Below are positions 1 to 8,289 of a stretch of 34,438 bases of DNA, piece by piece; within the stretch, counting starts at the first letter, position 1, and each line of letters opens with the position of its first letter. The notes under the pieces were generated by a model. It had not been told where the DNA came from and did not search any database. It worked only from the letters and a program-made list of their open reading frames with translations. Source of the stretch: Caulobacter sp. Its GTDB lineage: Bacteria; Pseudomonadota; Alphaproteobacteria; Caulobacterales; Caulobacteraceae. The stretch covers positions 1 through 34,438 of the forward strand of contig JAMFTA010000076.1 of NCBI GenBank assembly GCA_026225565.1. Reading direction: 5' to 3'. The translations under genes were made by a program, and so were the position numbers.

Positions 1-2
1 CG

Positions 3-1034
3 GTCACCACCGATCTGAACATCAACAACGGGCAAACCGCCGCCGTTCCGTCCTACTATGGCACCGACTCTTGGAACGGCGTCGACTCCAACGTGGTGCC
101 GGTTAAAACGCACCGCTCCTATACCGATCTGCTGCCGTCGTTCAATTTTACCCTCAATGTGACGGATTCGCAGATTGTCCGGTTCGGCGCCGCCCGGGTG
201 ATGTCGCCGCAAGACCTCTTCTCCTTGGGCCTGGGCAACACCTACGGCTTTACCCGTCAGGTCGGCGCCCGGACTAATATTCACACCGGAGTGCAGGACG
301 GCTTCGCCTTCAACGGCGGCTCTTCTGGCAATACCCAGCTCGATCCGTATCGGGCGACGCAGAGCTTCATCTCCTATGAAAACTACTTCGCCAGGGGAGC
401 GTTGGTCAGCGCCTCGATCTTCTATAAGGCTGTGGACAACTTCGTCGAGCAGCAGAACGTCTCCACCACGGTGGTAGACGATTTCGGCGGCACCACCTCG
501 AACGTCAGCGAGCCGGTCAACGCCGGGAAGGGCAAGATCTACGGTGTTGAACTGGGCGGGCAGTATGTGTTCGATGATCGCATCTCTCCCTTGTTGAGGG
601 GATTGGGCGTCGCCGCCAACTACACCTTGTCGGTGTCGTCTTCGGCGCAAACCACTTCCTTCTCCGGCAGCTCGGAAATTCCGGGCGTAGCCAAGAACGC
701 CTTCACCGGCACCGTCTACTACGAGCGTGCGGGTTTCTCCGCCCGCGCCTCCTACTCCTGGCGAGACACGGCTGTGAACGACTCCGTGGTGGGGGCGACC
801 TTCGCCTTCAACGATCAGAACGGCAATTCGAAGATCTACCAGGTCTATTCGGCGGCCTATGGTCAGCTGGACGCTCAGATCGGTTACGATATCACGCCCC
901 GGCTCGGGATCGTGGCCTCGGTGCAGAACCTCAGCGACGAGGCTCAGCACACCTATCTGCAATGGAAGAACCTTCCGTTCACCTATGACGACAGCGGCCG
1001 CCGCTACTTCGTCGGCTTCAAGTTCAAGCTCTAG
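3..1034 (+). CDS. TonB-dependent receptor, C-terminal part (partial)
   Basis: The reading frame is open from the first bases of the window and ends in a TAG stop at 1032-1034, so only the C-terminal ~343 residues of an outer-membrane beta-barrel are present. Alternating polar/aromatic strands, many Tyr/Phe/Asn/Gly turns and a last strand ending in Phe-Lys-Phe-Lys-Leu are typical of TonB-dependent receptors. The plug domain and TonB box lie outside the window. The family imports siderophores or, in Caulobacterales and Xanthomonadales, oligosaccharides across the outer membrane using TonB energy. The glycosidase immediately downstream suggests a carbohydrate ligand, but this is inference from context. 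The GTG at 93 is an internal codon rather than the true start. Confidence 0.85.
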   Translation, partial: VTTDLNINNGQTAAVPSYYGTDSWNGVDSNVVPVKTHRSYTDLLPSFNFTLNVTDSQIVRFGAARVMSPQDLFSLGLGNTYGFTRQVGARTNIHTGVQDGFAFNGGSSGNTQLDPYRATQSFISYENYFARGALVSASIFYKAVDNFVEQQNVSTTVVDDFGGTTSNVSEPVNAGKGKIYGVELGGQYVFDDRISPLLRGLGVAANYTLSVSSSAQTTSFSGSSEIPGVAKNAFTGTVYYERAGFSARASYSWRDTAVNDSVVGATFAFNDQNGNSKIYQVYSAAYGQLDAQIGYDITPRLGIVASVQNLSDEAQHTYLQWKNLPFTYDDSGRRYFVGFKFKL

Positions 1035-1080
1035 CCTCCCCGGCGCTGTGAAGCCCGATCGAATCGACAGCGCTAAACTG

Positions 1081-1116
1081 CAGGGCGGCGGGCATCTCCG
1101 CCGCCCTGATCTTTTG
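1081..1116 (+). terminator. Rho-independent terminator-like hairpin after the receptor
   Basis: CAGGGCGGCGG (1081-1091) pairs perfectly over 11 bp with CCGCCGCCCTG (1098-1108) across a 6-nt loop, followed by ATCTTTTG. It lies 47 bases after the receptor stop and 40 bases before the glycosidase start, so the two genes may be separate units or the hairpin may attenuate read-through. Confidence 0.7.
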
Positions 1117-1155
1117 CACCGCCCTCCCAGCGGCGGCCTTGGGATACATCTGCCG

Positions 1156-4100
1156 ATGACGTGGATCCGCTGGACGGTGGCCGTGTTGGCGGCCGGATGG
1201 CTCTCGTGCGCCCAGGCCGCGCCGCCGATCGGCGCATTGGGGCCCTACAATGTGACGGTGCTGCAAGGGGGCGTGGGCATGACGCGCAGCCTCGCCGCCG
1301 ACGCTCCCATTCTGGCCGCCGGCGCGTCCTGGTCGATCACCAGCTGGGTGAAGCTCGATGTCGCCTGGCCTGGCGAGGTCGCGGTAGCCGTGGTGGGTGA
1401 TGTGGGCTCGAACGCCAGCGTCGCCCTGGTTCTGCAGGATGACCGGCTGGGGCTGCGGGCGTTTGGACAGGCGCTCGACTCCCAGGCCGCCTTTCCCGTG
1501 GGCGTCTGGCGGGCTGTTGCGGCGGTGTTCGACGGCAAGAGCGTGCGTCTTTACCTGGACGGCGAGCCGGTGAGCGGCCGTCCTCTGTCCACCCGTGGAG
1601 CGGCGGCGATCCTATCCCTGGCCCCAGCCGTGGGCCCGCCCGGGCGGGTGCAGCATTTCGGCGGCTCCCTGGCCGATTTCCAACTGTCGGCGCAGGCGCT
1701 GTCGCCGGCCGAGATCGGGGCCTTGGCGGCGAAGCGGCCCAACTTCGATCTGGTGACCTTCACGGCGGTCGGCGTCGGCTGGCCAGTGCAGGAGCACGCC
1801 TGGATCGGCCTCAATACGCCGCAAGACCCCTGGACTCTGCCCCACGCCCACACGCCGCCAATCACCCCCGTCGCGGCGCCCCTGCCGCCCGCCGTCGCCC
1901 TGACCCCTCTGCCCGATCGCGCCTGGACGCTCGGCGCCTGGCGGCTGGCCGCCGCGCCTGGCGTGCATGAGGGCGGGGCGGCTCTGTCTCAGCCGGGCTA
2001 TAGCGACTCCGGCTGGTACGCCGCCACCGTTCCCGGCACCGTCTTGACCACCCTGATCGATCGGGGCGTCTATCCAGACCCGGACTATGGCCTGAACAAC
2101 CTGGCCATTCCGGAAAGCCTCGCCCGTCAAGACTATTGGTATCGCACCGCCTTCACCCCGCCGGTGGAAACCGCCGGCAAGCGCCTGACCCTCACCTTCA
2201 AGGGGATCAACTACGCCGCCGAGGTGTGGCTGAACGGCGCCAAGCTGGGCGGGATCAAGGGCGCCTTCATCCGCGGCGTGTTCGACGTGACGGGCGTCAT
2301 CAAACCCAGCCAGCCCAACGTTTTGGCCGTCCGCGTCGCGCCGCCGCCGCACCCCGGCATCCCGTCCGAGGAGTCCATCGCCTATGGACCGGGGCAGAAC
2401 GGCGGGTCGATGACCATCGACGGGCCCACCTTCATGCCCACCGAGGGCTGGGACTGGATCCCCGCCATTCGCGACCGCGACACCGGCATTTGGCAGGATG
2501 TGGAGTTGAAGGCTACGGGCGCGCTGCACCTGCTCGATCCCACGGTAATCACCCATCTACCCTTGCCCCACATCGACGAGGCCGACCTGCAAATCCTTGT
2601 GTCGGTCGAAAACAGCAGCGGCGCGGCGCGCGAGGCGACGGTGGAAGCCGCCTTCGACGGGATCGACATCAAGAAGCGGGTGCTGCTCGCCCCAGGTCGC
2701 ACGGAGGTCCGGCTCGATCCCGGCGAGTTCCCGGAACTGAAGGTCGCCCATCCGGCGCTCTGGTGGCCCAACGGCTATGGCCCGGCGACTCTGCATGATC
2801 TCACCGTCACCGTGCTGGACGGGGAGGGGGCGTCAGACCGCCAGACGGTGCGTTTCGGGATCAGGGAGATCACTTACGACCTCTCCCTCTTCGACCATAC
2901 CGGTGCGCTGCGGCGGGTGGAGGTTTCGCCGACCACTGCCTCCGCCAGGGGCGAGCGAGTGATCGATGTGCGCCATGAGGCGATCAAGCAGACCCCCAAC
3001 GGCTGGGCTGAATCCCTGACCCTGGCGGGCGAGACCTCGCCAGCGGTGCGCCCCGCGCCGACCGCGTCGCTCGCGCCCTATCTGGCGATCCGGGTCAACG
3101 GTGTGGCCATCGCCGCGCGCGGGGGCAGCTGGGGGATGGACGATTCGCGAAAGCGCATTTCGCGTGGGCGGCTGGAGCCCTACTTCCGCCTGCACAAGGA
3201 GGCCCACGTCAACATCATCCGCAACTGGCTGGGGCAGAACACCGAGGACGTCTTCTACGATCTGGCGGACGAATACGGCATGTTGGTGCTGAACGATTTT
3301 TGGGAATCTACGCAGGATTTCCAGATCGAGGCGCAGGACCCGGCCCTGTTCCTGGCCAATGCCCGCGACGTGATCCTGCGCTACCGCCATCACCCTTCCA
3401 TCGCCGTCTGGTTCGGCCGCAACGAAGGCGTTCCGCAGCCGATCATCAACCAGGGCCTGGACGATCTGGTCAACACCCTGGACGGCGCCCGCTATTACAC
3501 CGGCAGCTCCAACCGGGTGGGGCTGCAGGACAGCGGACCCTATAATTACCGCCCGCCGGCCGCCTATTTCACCGACCTGGCCAAGGGCTTTTCGGTGGAG
3601 GTGGGCACGCCGTCCCTTGGAACCCTGGAGGCCATAGAGGCGTCCGTGCCGGTGACCGATCGCTGGCCCCTCAGCGACACCTTGGCCTATCACGACTGGC
3701 ATTTTGGCGGGAACGGCGATGTGAAGACCTTCATGGCCGCGCTGAATACCGAGTTCGGCGTCCCAACGAGCCTTGTGGACTTCGAGCGCAAGGCCCAGAT
3801 GATGAATTACGTGGATTACCGCGCTATCTTCGAGGGCTTCTTCGCCCATCTGTGGACAGAGAACAGCGGCCGCCTGCTCTGGATGGCCCACCCGGCCTGG
3901 CCCAGCAACCATTGGCAGATGTACACCGCCGACTACGACACCCACGCCGCCTACTACGGGGTGAAGACTGCAGCCGAACCGCTGCACGCCCAGATGAACC
4001 TGCCGGACTTCGCCCTGGCGGTGGTCAACACCACCCGCGTGGACCAGGTGAATTTAACCCTGACCAGCCGTATCCTCTCCCTCGACAACCGGCTCCTCGC

Positions 4101-4599
4101 CCGACGGGAGGATAGGATGACGGCGCCGGCCAACCAGGTGACCACCTTGGCCCCGCTCGCTCTGCGACCCTATTTGGTCAAGGAAGGGGTGGTGCTGGTG
4201 AAGCTGAGCTTGCGCGACGGGACCGGGGCGACCGTATCGGAAAACCTCTATTGGCAGGGCCGCGACGAGGCCAGCCTGCAACGGCTAAACGGCCTCGCCC
4301 CGCAACAAGTGGGTCTGCTGGCCCAGGCGCAGACCGATGGAGCGGAGACAGTCGTGCGGGTCACCCTCAACGATCTGGGCGCCGCACCCGCCCTGAATGC
4401 GAAGCTTACCCTGGTGACGGCCAAGGGAGACCGCATTCTGCCCGCCTACTATAGCGACAACTATGTCTCGCTACTTCCCGGGGAGCCGCGTCAGGTTGAA
4501 ATTCGCGTGCCCGCAAGGTCCATGCTCGGCGCCCGGATCAATCTTCGCGGCTGGAACGTCGATCCGACGACGGTGCTGGTTCCGAGCCAAGGGGATTGA
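1156..4599 (+). CDS. Secreted GH2 exo-beta-D-glucosaminidase-like glycosidase with N-terminal LamG domain
   Basis: The protein has 1147 residues. The ATG at 1156 is chosen because it opens a signal peptide (hydrophobic core at residues 7-17, likely cut after Ala-Gln-Ala at 21); upstream in-frame codons overlap the receptor. Residues ~38-190 look like a concanavalin/LamG-type lectin fold. From ~256 come the GH2 sugar-binding jelly roll, Ig-like domains and a TIM barrel. The segments around Asn-Ile-Ile-Arg, Trp-Phe-Gly-Arg-Asn-Glu (acid/base Glu757), Gly-Pro-Tyr-Asn-Tyr and Phe-Ser-Val-Glu (nucleophile Glu815) match the layout of exo-beta-glucosaminidases such as CsxA, although those carry Ser-Asp rather than Asn-Glu at the acid/base site. 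Substrate (chitosan oligomers, mannosides or another beta-glycan) is not decided by sequence. It probably works in the periplasm on material imported by the upstream receptor. Confidence 0.85.
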   Translation: MTWIRWTVAVLAAGWLSCAQAAPPIGALGPYNVTVLQGGVGMTRSLAADAPILAAGASWSITSWVKLDVAWPGEVAVAVVGDVGSNASVALVLQDDRLGLRAFGQALDSQAAFPVGVWRAVAAVFDGKSVRLYLDGEPVSGRPLSTRGAAAILSLAPAVGPPGRVQHFGGSLADFQLSAQALSPAEIGALAAKRPNFDLVTFTAVGVGWPVQEHAWIGLNTPQDPWTLPHAHTPPITPVAAPLPPAVALTPLPDRAWTLGAWRLAAAPGVHEGGAALSQPGYSDSGWYAATVPGTVLTTLIDRGVYPDPDYGLNNLAIPESLARQDYWYRTAFTPPVETAGKRLTLTFKGINYAAEVWLNGAKLGGIKGAFIRGVFDVTGVIKPSQPNVLAVRVAPPPHPGIPSEESIAYGPGQNGGSMTIDGPTFMPTEGWDWIPAIRDRDTGIWQDVELKATGALHLLDPTVITHLPLPHIDEADLQILVSVENSSGAAREATVEAAFDGIDIKKRVLLAPGRTEVRLDPGEFPELKVAHPALWWPNGYGPATLHDLTVTVLDGEGASDRQTVRFGIREITYDLSLFDHTGALRRVEVSPTTASARGERVIDVRHEAIKQTPNGWAESLTLAGETSPAVRPAPTASLAPYLAIRVNGVAIAARGGSWGMDDSRKRISRGRLEPYFRLHKEAHVNIIRNWLGQNTEDVFYDLADEYGMLVLNDFWESTQDFQIEAQDPALFLANARDVILRYRHHPSIAVWFGRNEGVPQPIINQGLDDLVNTLDGARYYTGSSNRVGLQDSGPYNYRPPAAYFTDLAKGFSVEVGTPSLGTLEAIEASVPVTDRWPLSDTLAYHDWHFGGNGDVKTFMAALNTEFGVPTSLVDFERKAQMMNYVDYRAIFEGFFAHLWTENSGRLLWMAHPAWPSNHWQMYTADYDTHAAYYGVKTAAEPLHAQMNLPDFALAVVNTTRVDQVNLTLTSRILSLDNRLLARREDRMTAPANQVTTLAPLALRPYLVKEGVVLVKLSLRDGTGATVSENLYWQGRDEASLQRLNGLAPQQVGLLAQAQTDGAETVVRVTLNDLGAAPALNAKLTLVTAKGDRILPAYYSDNYVSLLPGEPRQVEIRVPARSMLGARINLRGWNVDPTTVLVPSQGD

Positions 4600-4650
4600 A
4601 TTGCGAACACGGCGGGTGGGGCAGGGCGTCTCGATATTTAAATGTTCGTA

Positions 4651-4696
4651 ATAGATGTATTCTATACATAAATATAATTTAATCGATTTGCCCTAT
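4651..4696 (+). promoter_or_regulatory. Putative OxyR operator in the ahpC promoter region
   Basis: ATAG-N7-CTAT at 4651-4665 matches the core OxyR dyad exactly. A second element ATCG-N7-CTAT at 4682-4696 differs by one base. The gap between them is 16 bp rather than the canonical 7, so tetramer binding in the standard form is uncertain. The stretch 4630-4705 is strikingly A+T-rich compared with its surroundings, as expected for a promoter, and lies 50-95 bases before ahpC, a classical OxyR target. Confidence 0.55.
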
Positions 4697-4746
4697 TTTT
4701 TAAAGGCCTGTAGAAGACGCTCATTCGACCTCTCCAGGAGCACCGC

Positions 4747-5310
4747 ATGTCGTTGATCAACACCGCCGTAAAGCCCTTCACCGCTCAAGCCCTCAAGGAC
4801 GGAAAATTCATCACCGTCAGCGACGCCGACCTGAAAGGCAAATGGTCGGTGGTCTTCTTCTACCCGGCCGATTTCACCTTCGTCTGCCCGACCGAGCTGG
4901 AAGACCTCGCGGACAACTATGCCGAGTTCAAGAAGCTGGGCGTGGAGATCTACTCCGTTTCGACCGACACCCACTTTGCCCACAAGGCGTGGAAAGACAC
5001 TTCCGAAGCCGTCAAGAAGATCGAATACACCATGGTCGGCGACCCGACCGGCACGATCAGCCGCAACTTCGACGTGATGATCGAAGACGCCGGCCTGGCC
5101 GACCGCGGCACCTTCGTGATCGATCCGGACGGTAAGATCCAGATCGTCGAAATCACCGCCGGCGGCATCGGCCGCGACGCCTTGGAGCTGCTGCGCAAGG
5201 TCAAGGCCGCGCAATACGTCGCCAGCCACCCGGGCGAAGTCTGCCCCGCCAAGTGGACCGAAGGCGAAGCGACCTTGGCCCCCTCGCTGGACCTCGTCGG
5301 CAAGATCTAA
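4747..5310 (+). CDS. ahpC: Alkyl hydroperoxide reductase peroxiredoxin subunit C
   Basis: This typical 2-Cys peroxiredoxin has 187 residues, the usual AhpC length. The peroxidatic Cys47 lies in Phe-Thr-Phe-Val-Cys-Pro-Thr and the resolving Cys166 in Gly-Glu-Val-Cys-Pro-Ala; both positions equal those of the enterobacterial enzyme. It reduces H2O2, organic hydroperoxides and peroxynitrite in the cytoplasm and is re-reduced by AhpF, encoded next. An AGGAG ribosome binding site (4736-4740) sits 6 bases before the ATG. The OxyR-like dyad upstream suggests peroxide induction. Function is secure from family knowledge. Confidence 0.97.
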   Translation: MSLINTAVKPFTAQALKDGKFITVSDADLKGKWSVVFFYPADFTFVCPTELEDLADNYAEFKKLGVEIYSVSTDTHFAHKAWKDTSEAVKKIEYTMVGDPTGTISRNFDVMIEDAGLADRGTFVIDPDGKIQIVEITAGGIGRDALELLRKVKAAQYVASHPGEVCPAKWTEGEATLAPSLDLVGKI

Positions 5311-5326
5311 GCCCAAAGCCTAAGCC

Positions 5327-5353
5327 CGGCGCCGCTCCCCGCGAGCGGCGCCG
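5327..5353 (+). terminator. Perfect 10-bp hairpin between ahpC and ahpF
   Basis: CGGCGCCGCT (5327-5336) pairs with AGCGGCGCCG (5344-5353) over a 7-nt loop, without a following T-run. Its place, 17 bases after the ahpC stop, suggests a partial terminator or 3'-end stabiliser that would let ahpC be made in excess over ahpF. This role is inferred. Confidence 0.5.
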
Positions 5354-5389
5354 CGTGCGCTCCCCCGCATTTATCCAAGGATTTCCGCC

Positions 5390-6973
5390 ATGTTGGACGC
5401 CGCTTTGAAGGGTCAGTTGAAGACCTATCTGCAAAACGTCACCCAGCCGGTCGCGCTGGTCGCGTCGCTGGACGACAGCGCCAAGTCCAAGGAAATGCTG
5501 GATCTGCTCGAAGACATCGTCTCGGTCTCCGACAAGGTGACCCTGTCGCGCCGCGACGACGATGCGCGGCGACCTTCGTTCGCCATCAATCGCGAAAATT
5601 CCGATATCGGCGTGCGATTCGCCGGCCTTCCCCTGGGCCACGAGTTCACCTCCCTTGTGCTGGCCCTGCTGCACGTGGGCGGCCATCCGCCCAAGATCAC
5701 GCCGGAAGTCACCGCCCAGATCAAGGCGCTCGACGGCGTGTTCCACTTCGAGACCTACTTCTCCCAGACCTGCCAGAACTGCCCTGACGTAGTGCAGGCG
5801 CTGAACACCATGGCCTCGATCAACCCCAACATCACCCACGTGGCCATCGACGGCGCCTTGTTTCAAAGCGAAGTCGAGTCTCGCCAAATCATGGCCGTGC
5901 CCACCGTGCTCCTGAACGGCCAGCCCTTCGCCCAGGGCCGCATGAGCTTGGATCAGATTCTCTCCAAGATGGACGTGGGCGCGGCGGCCCGCGACGCGGA
6001 GAAGCTCAAGGCCAAGGACGCCTTTGACGTCCTGGTGGTCGGCGGCGGCCCTGCGGGGGCAGCAGCGGCCATCTACACGGCCAGGAAGGGCATCCGCACC
6101 GGCATCGCCGCCGAGCGCCTGGGCGGCCAGGTGCTGGACACTATGGCCATCGAGAACTTCATCTCCGTCCCCCACACCGAGGGCCCGAAGCTCGCCTCGG
6201 GCCTGGAGCAGCACATCAAGGATTACGATGTGGACGTGATGAACCTGCAGATCGCCACCGCCCTGCTCCCGGCCAAGACCCCGGGCGGCCTGATCGAGAT
6301 CAAGCTGGAGAACGGCGCCAGCCTTAAATCGCGCACCGTGATCCTGGCCACCGGCGCCCGCTGGCGGCAGATGAACGTGCCGGGTGAGGAGCAATACCGC
6401 AACAAGGGCGTGGCCTACTGCCCCCACTGCGACGGCCCCCTCTATAAAGGCAAGCGCGTGGCGGTGATCGGCGGCGGCAACAGCGGCGTGGAGGCGGCCA
6501 TCGACCTGGCCGGCATCGTCGCCCACGTGACTCTGATCGAATACGACAGCCAGCTGCGCGCCGATGCGGTGTTGCAAAGGAAGCTTGCCAGCCTGCCCAA
6601 TGTCGCCATCATCACTTCGGCGCTTACAACAGAAGTGCATGGCGATGGTCAGAAGGTGACCAGCCTCAGCTACAAGGATCGCAACCACGACACTGTGCAT
6701 GAGGTGGATCTGGAGGGGATCTTCGTGCAGATCGGCCTGGTCCCCAACACCGAATGGCTGAAGGACAGCGTGGCGCTCACCCCGCGCGGCGAGATTGAAG
6801 TGGACTACCGAGGCGAGACCTCGATCCCTGGCGTCTTCGCCGCCGGCGACGCCACCACCACGCCCTATAAGCAGATCGTCATCGCCATGGGCGAGGGCTC
6901 CAAAGCGGCGCTCTCGGCCTTCGACTACCTGATCCGCCAGCCGGTGATCGAGGACGCCCGCGTCGCCGCTTAG
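5390..6973 (+). CDS. ahpF: Alkyl hydroperoxide reductase subunit F (flavoprotein disulfide reductase)
   Basis: The 527-residue protein has the full AhpF architecture. A tandem thioredoxin-fold N-terminal domain carries the redox pair Cys128-Gln-Asn-Cys131. A linker leads to a thioredoxin-reductase-like part with the FAD motif Val-Gly-Gly-Gly-Pro-Ala-Gly (~residue 217), a second redox pair Cys344-Pro-His-Cys347, and the NAD(P)H motif Val-Ile-Gly-Gly-Gly-Asn-Ser-Gly. Positions are within one residue of the E. coli enzyme. It passes electrons from NAD(P)H through FAD and both disulfides to AhpC. An AAGGA sits before the ATG. It follows ahpC in the same orientation and is probably co-transcribed, with the hairpin in between tuning its level. 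Confidence 0.96.
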   Translation: MLDAALKGQLKTYLQNVTQPVALVASLDDSAKSKEMLDLLEDIVSVSDKVTLSRRDDDARRPSFAINRENSDIGVRFAGLPLGHEFTSLVLALLHVGGHPPKITPEVTAQIKALDGVFHFETYFSQTCQNCPDVVQALNTMASINPNITHVAIDGALFQSEVESRQIMAVPTVLLNGQPFAQGRMSLDQILSKMDVGAAARDAEKLKAKDAFDVLVVGGGPAGAAAAIYTARKGIRTGIAAERLGGQVLDTMAIENFISVPHTEGPKLASGLEQHIKDYDVDVMNLQIATALLPAKTPGGLIEIKLENGASLKSRTVILATGARWRQMNVPGEEQYRNKGVAYCPHCDGPLYKGKRVAVIGGGNSGVEAAIDLAGIVAHVTLIEYDSQLRADAVLQRKLASLPNVAIITSALTTEVHGDGQKVTSLSYKDRNHDTVHEVDLEGIFVQIGLVPNTEWLKDSVALTPRGEIEVDYRGETSIPGVFAAGDATTTPYKQIVIAMGEGSKAALSAFDYLIRQPVIEDARVAA

Positions 6974-7160
6974 CGATCCGTTCGGCGGGCTCTCCTCCCG
7001 AAACAACTCCGCGGTTCGATCGGCGCGATGGCGCCGCGGCGAGGGCCAATAAATGGCGACCCTGCTTGATTTTCGGCCGATGGACTGGGTAGGGCCGCAA
7101 AGGCTACAGCTGGAGCTTTTGAAGGCTGGCTGGAGATCGGCTCTCAAGTGATAACGTTGG

Positions 7161-7180
7161 ATTTGCTTCACTTGGCAAAT
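7161..7180. promoter_or_regulatory. Palindrome upstream of the efflux operon, candidate repressor operator
   Basis: ATTTGC (7161-7166) and GCAAAT (7175-7180) form a perfect inverted repeat across 8 bases. An interleaved repeat CAAGTG (7145-7150)/CACTTG (7169-7174) overlaps it. The element lies 33 bases before the first efflux gene, where TetR- or MarR-type repressors often bind. No regulator gene is adjacent to this operon in the window, so the binding protein is unknown. Confidence 0.4.
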
Positions 7181-7212
7181 GATCGCGCCCTTTGGGCGAA
7201 AGGGGCTGGTTG

Positions 7213-8289
7213 ATGACCGACGTTGCACCCAAGAGCCTGTGGCGGCAGGCGCCGGAGCTGGCCTGGCGCATCTTGGTGTTCGTGATCGCGGCGCTGATCC
7301 TCTTACTGGTCATCACTCGCTGGAACCGGTGGCAGGGACACGCCGGGTGGCAGTCTACCGACGACGCCTATCTGCAGGCGGACATCACGCCCATCTCGGC
7401 TAAGGTCGCCGGATACGTACAGGCGGCGCCTGTCCAGGATTTTGAGCGCGTGCGCGCGGGACAGGTGCTGGCGCAGATCGTCGATACCGACTATCGCGCC
7501 GCCGTCGCCCAGGCCGCCGCCGGCGTCGCCTCGGCCAAGGCCCAGGCCCAGGCGCTCGGCGCCCAGCACGCGCTGCAGGACGCCAACGTTCAGGCAGCCA
7601 AGGCGGTGGTCGCCTCAGCCGCCACCGTCCTTGCACAAAACGCACGCGACTTGAACCGTCAGCATCGCCTTCTCGCCACCGGCTCTTCCTCGACCGAGGC
7701 GACCGAGAAATTGCAGACCACCCGGGACCAGCTCGCCGCCCAGCTGGCGCAAAATCGAGCCCAAGCCCAGGCCGCCGCCCGCCAGCTGGATGTGCTCGCG
7801 GCCCAGCAGACCCAGGCCAAGGCGAGCATCGCCGCCCAGGAAGCCGCCTTGGAGTTGGCCCGCATCAATTTGGGCTACACCCGTATCCTCGCGCCGCAAG
7901 ACGGGGTGCTCGGCTTGCGGCAGATCAGGCCCGGCCAGTTTGTCGGCGTCGGCAGCCAGATCACCACTTTGACGCCTCTGCCCCACGTCTGGGTGATCGC
8001 CAATTTCAAGGAAACCCAGCTCACTCACATGGCGGTCGGCCAAAAGAGTGAAATCCGCATAGACACCTTTCCGGGACGGGTGTTGCGTGGACACGTCATG
8101 GGCTTTTCCCCGGGTTCGGGCTCGCAGTACGCGCTCTTGCCGCCGGACAACGCCACGGGCAACTTCACCAAGGTGGTGCAAAGGATCGCCGTGAAGATCG
8201 CCATCGATGATTCCGCCGATCTTGCCGATCGTCTAAGGGCGGGCATGTCCGTTATCGCCAGGATCGACGCGCGGGACGGACGGTCCTGA
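7213..8289 (+). CDS. HlyD/EmrA-family efflux periplasmic adaptor
   Basis: The 358-residue protein starts at ATG 7213, preceded by a purine-rich AAAGGGG; a TTG at 7192 in the same frame is less likely. A single N-terminal membrane helix (~residues 16-33) anchors it in the inner membrane. A lipoyl/barrel-sandwich half (Ala-Tyr-Leu-Gln-Ala-Asp... Gly-Tyr-Val) follows, then a long Ala/Gln-rich coiled-coil hairpin (~95-205), the second lipoyl half and a beta-barrel. This is the EmrA layout: the adaptor links an inner-membrane DHA2 transporter to an outer-membrane channel. Its TGA overlaps the next ATG by one base, so the three pump genes are translationally coupled. Confidence 0.92.
   Translation: MTDVAPKSLWRQAPELAWRILVFVIAALILLLVITRWNRWQGHAGWQSTDDAYLQADITPISAKVAGYVQAAPVQDFERVRAGQVLAQIVDTDYRAAVAQAAAGVASAKAQAQALGAQHALQDANVQAAKAVVASAATVLAQNARDLNRQHRLLATGSSSTEATEKLQTTRDQLAAQLAQNRAQAQAAARQLDVLAAQQTQAKASIAAQEAALELARINLGYTRILAPQDGVLGLRQIRPGQFVGVGSQITTLTPLPHVWVIANFKETQLTHMAVGQKSEIRIDTFPGRVLRGHVMGFSPGSGSQYALLPPDNATGNFTKVVQRIAVKIAIDDSADLADRLRAGMSVIARIDARDGRS

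Noticed and set aside
5201-7228. Long minus-strand open frame (675 codons) over ahpC/ahpF
   Set aside because: It lies opposite two certain genes; its His/Gly/Asp/Arg-rich, low-complexity translation is what the antisense of G+C-rich codons gives.
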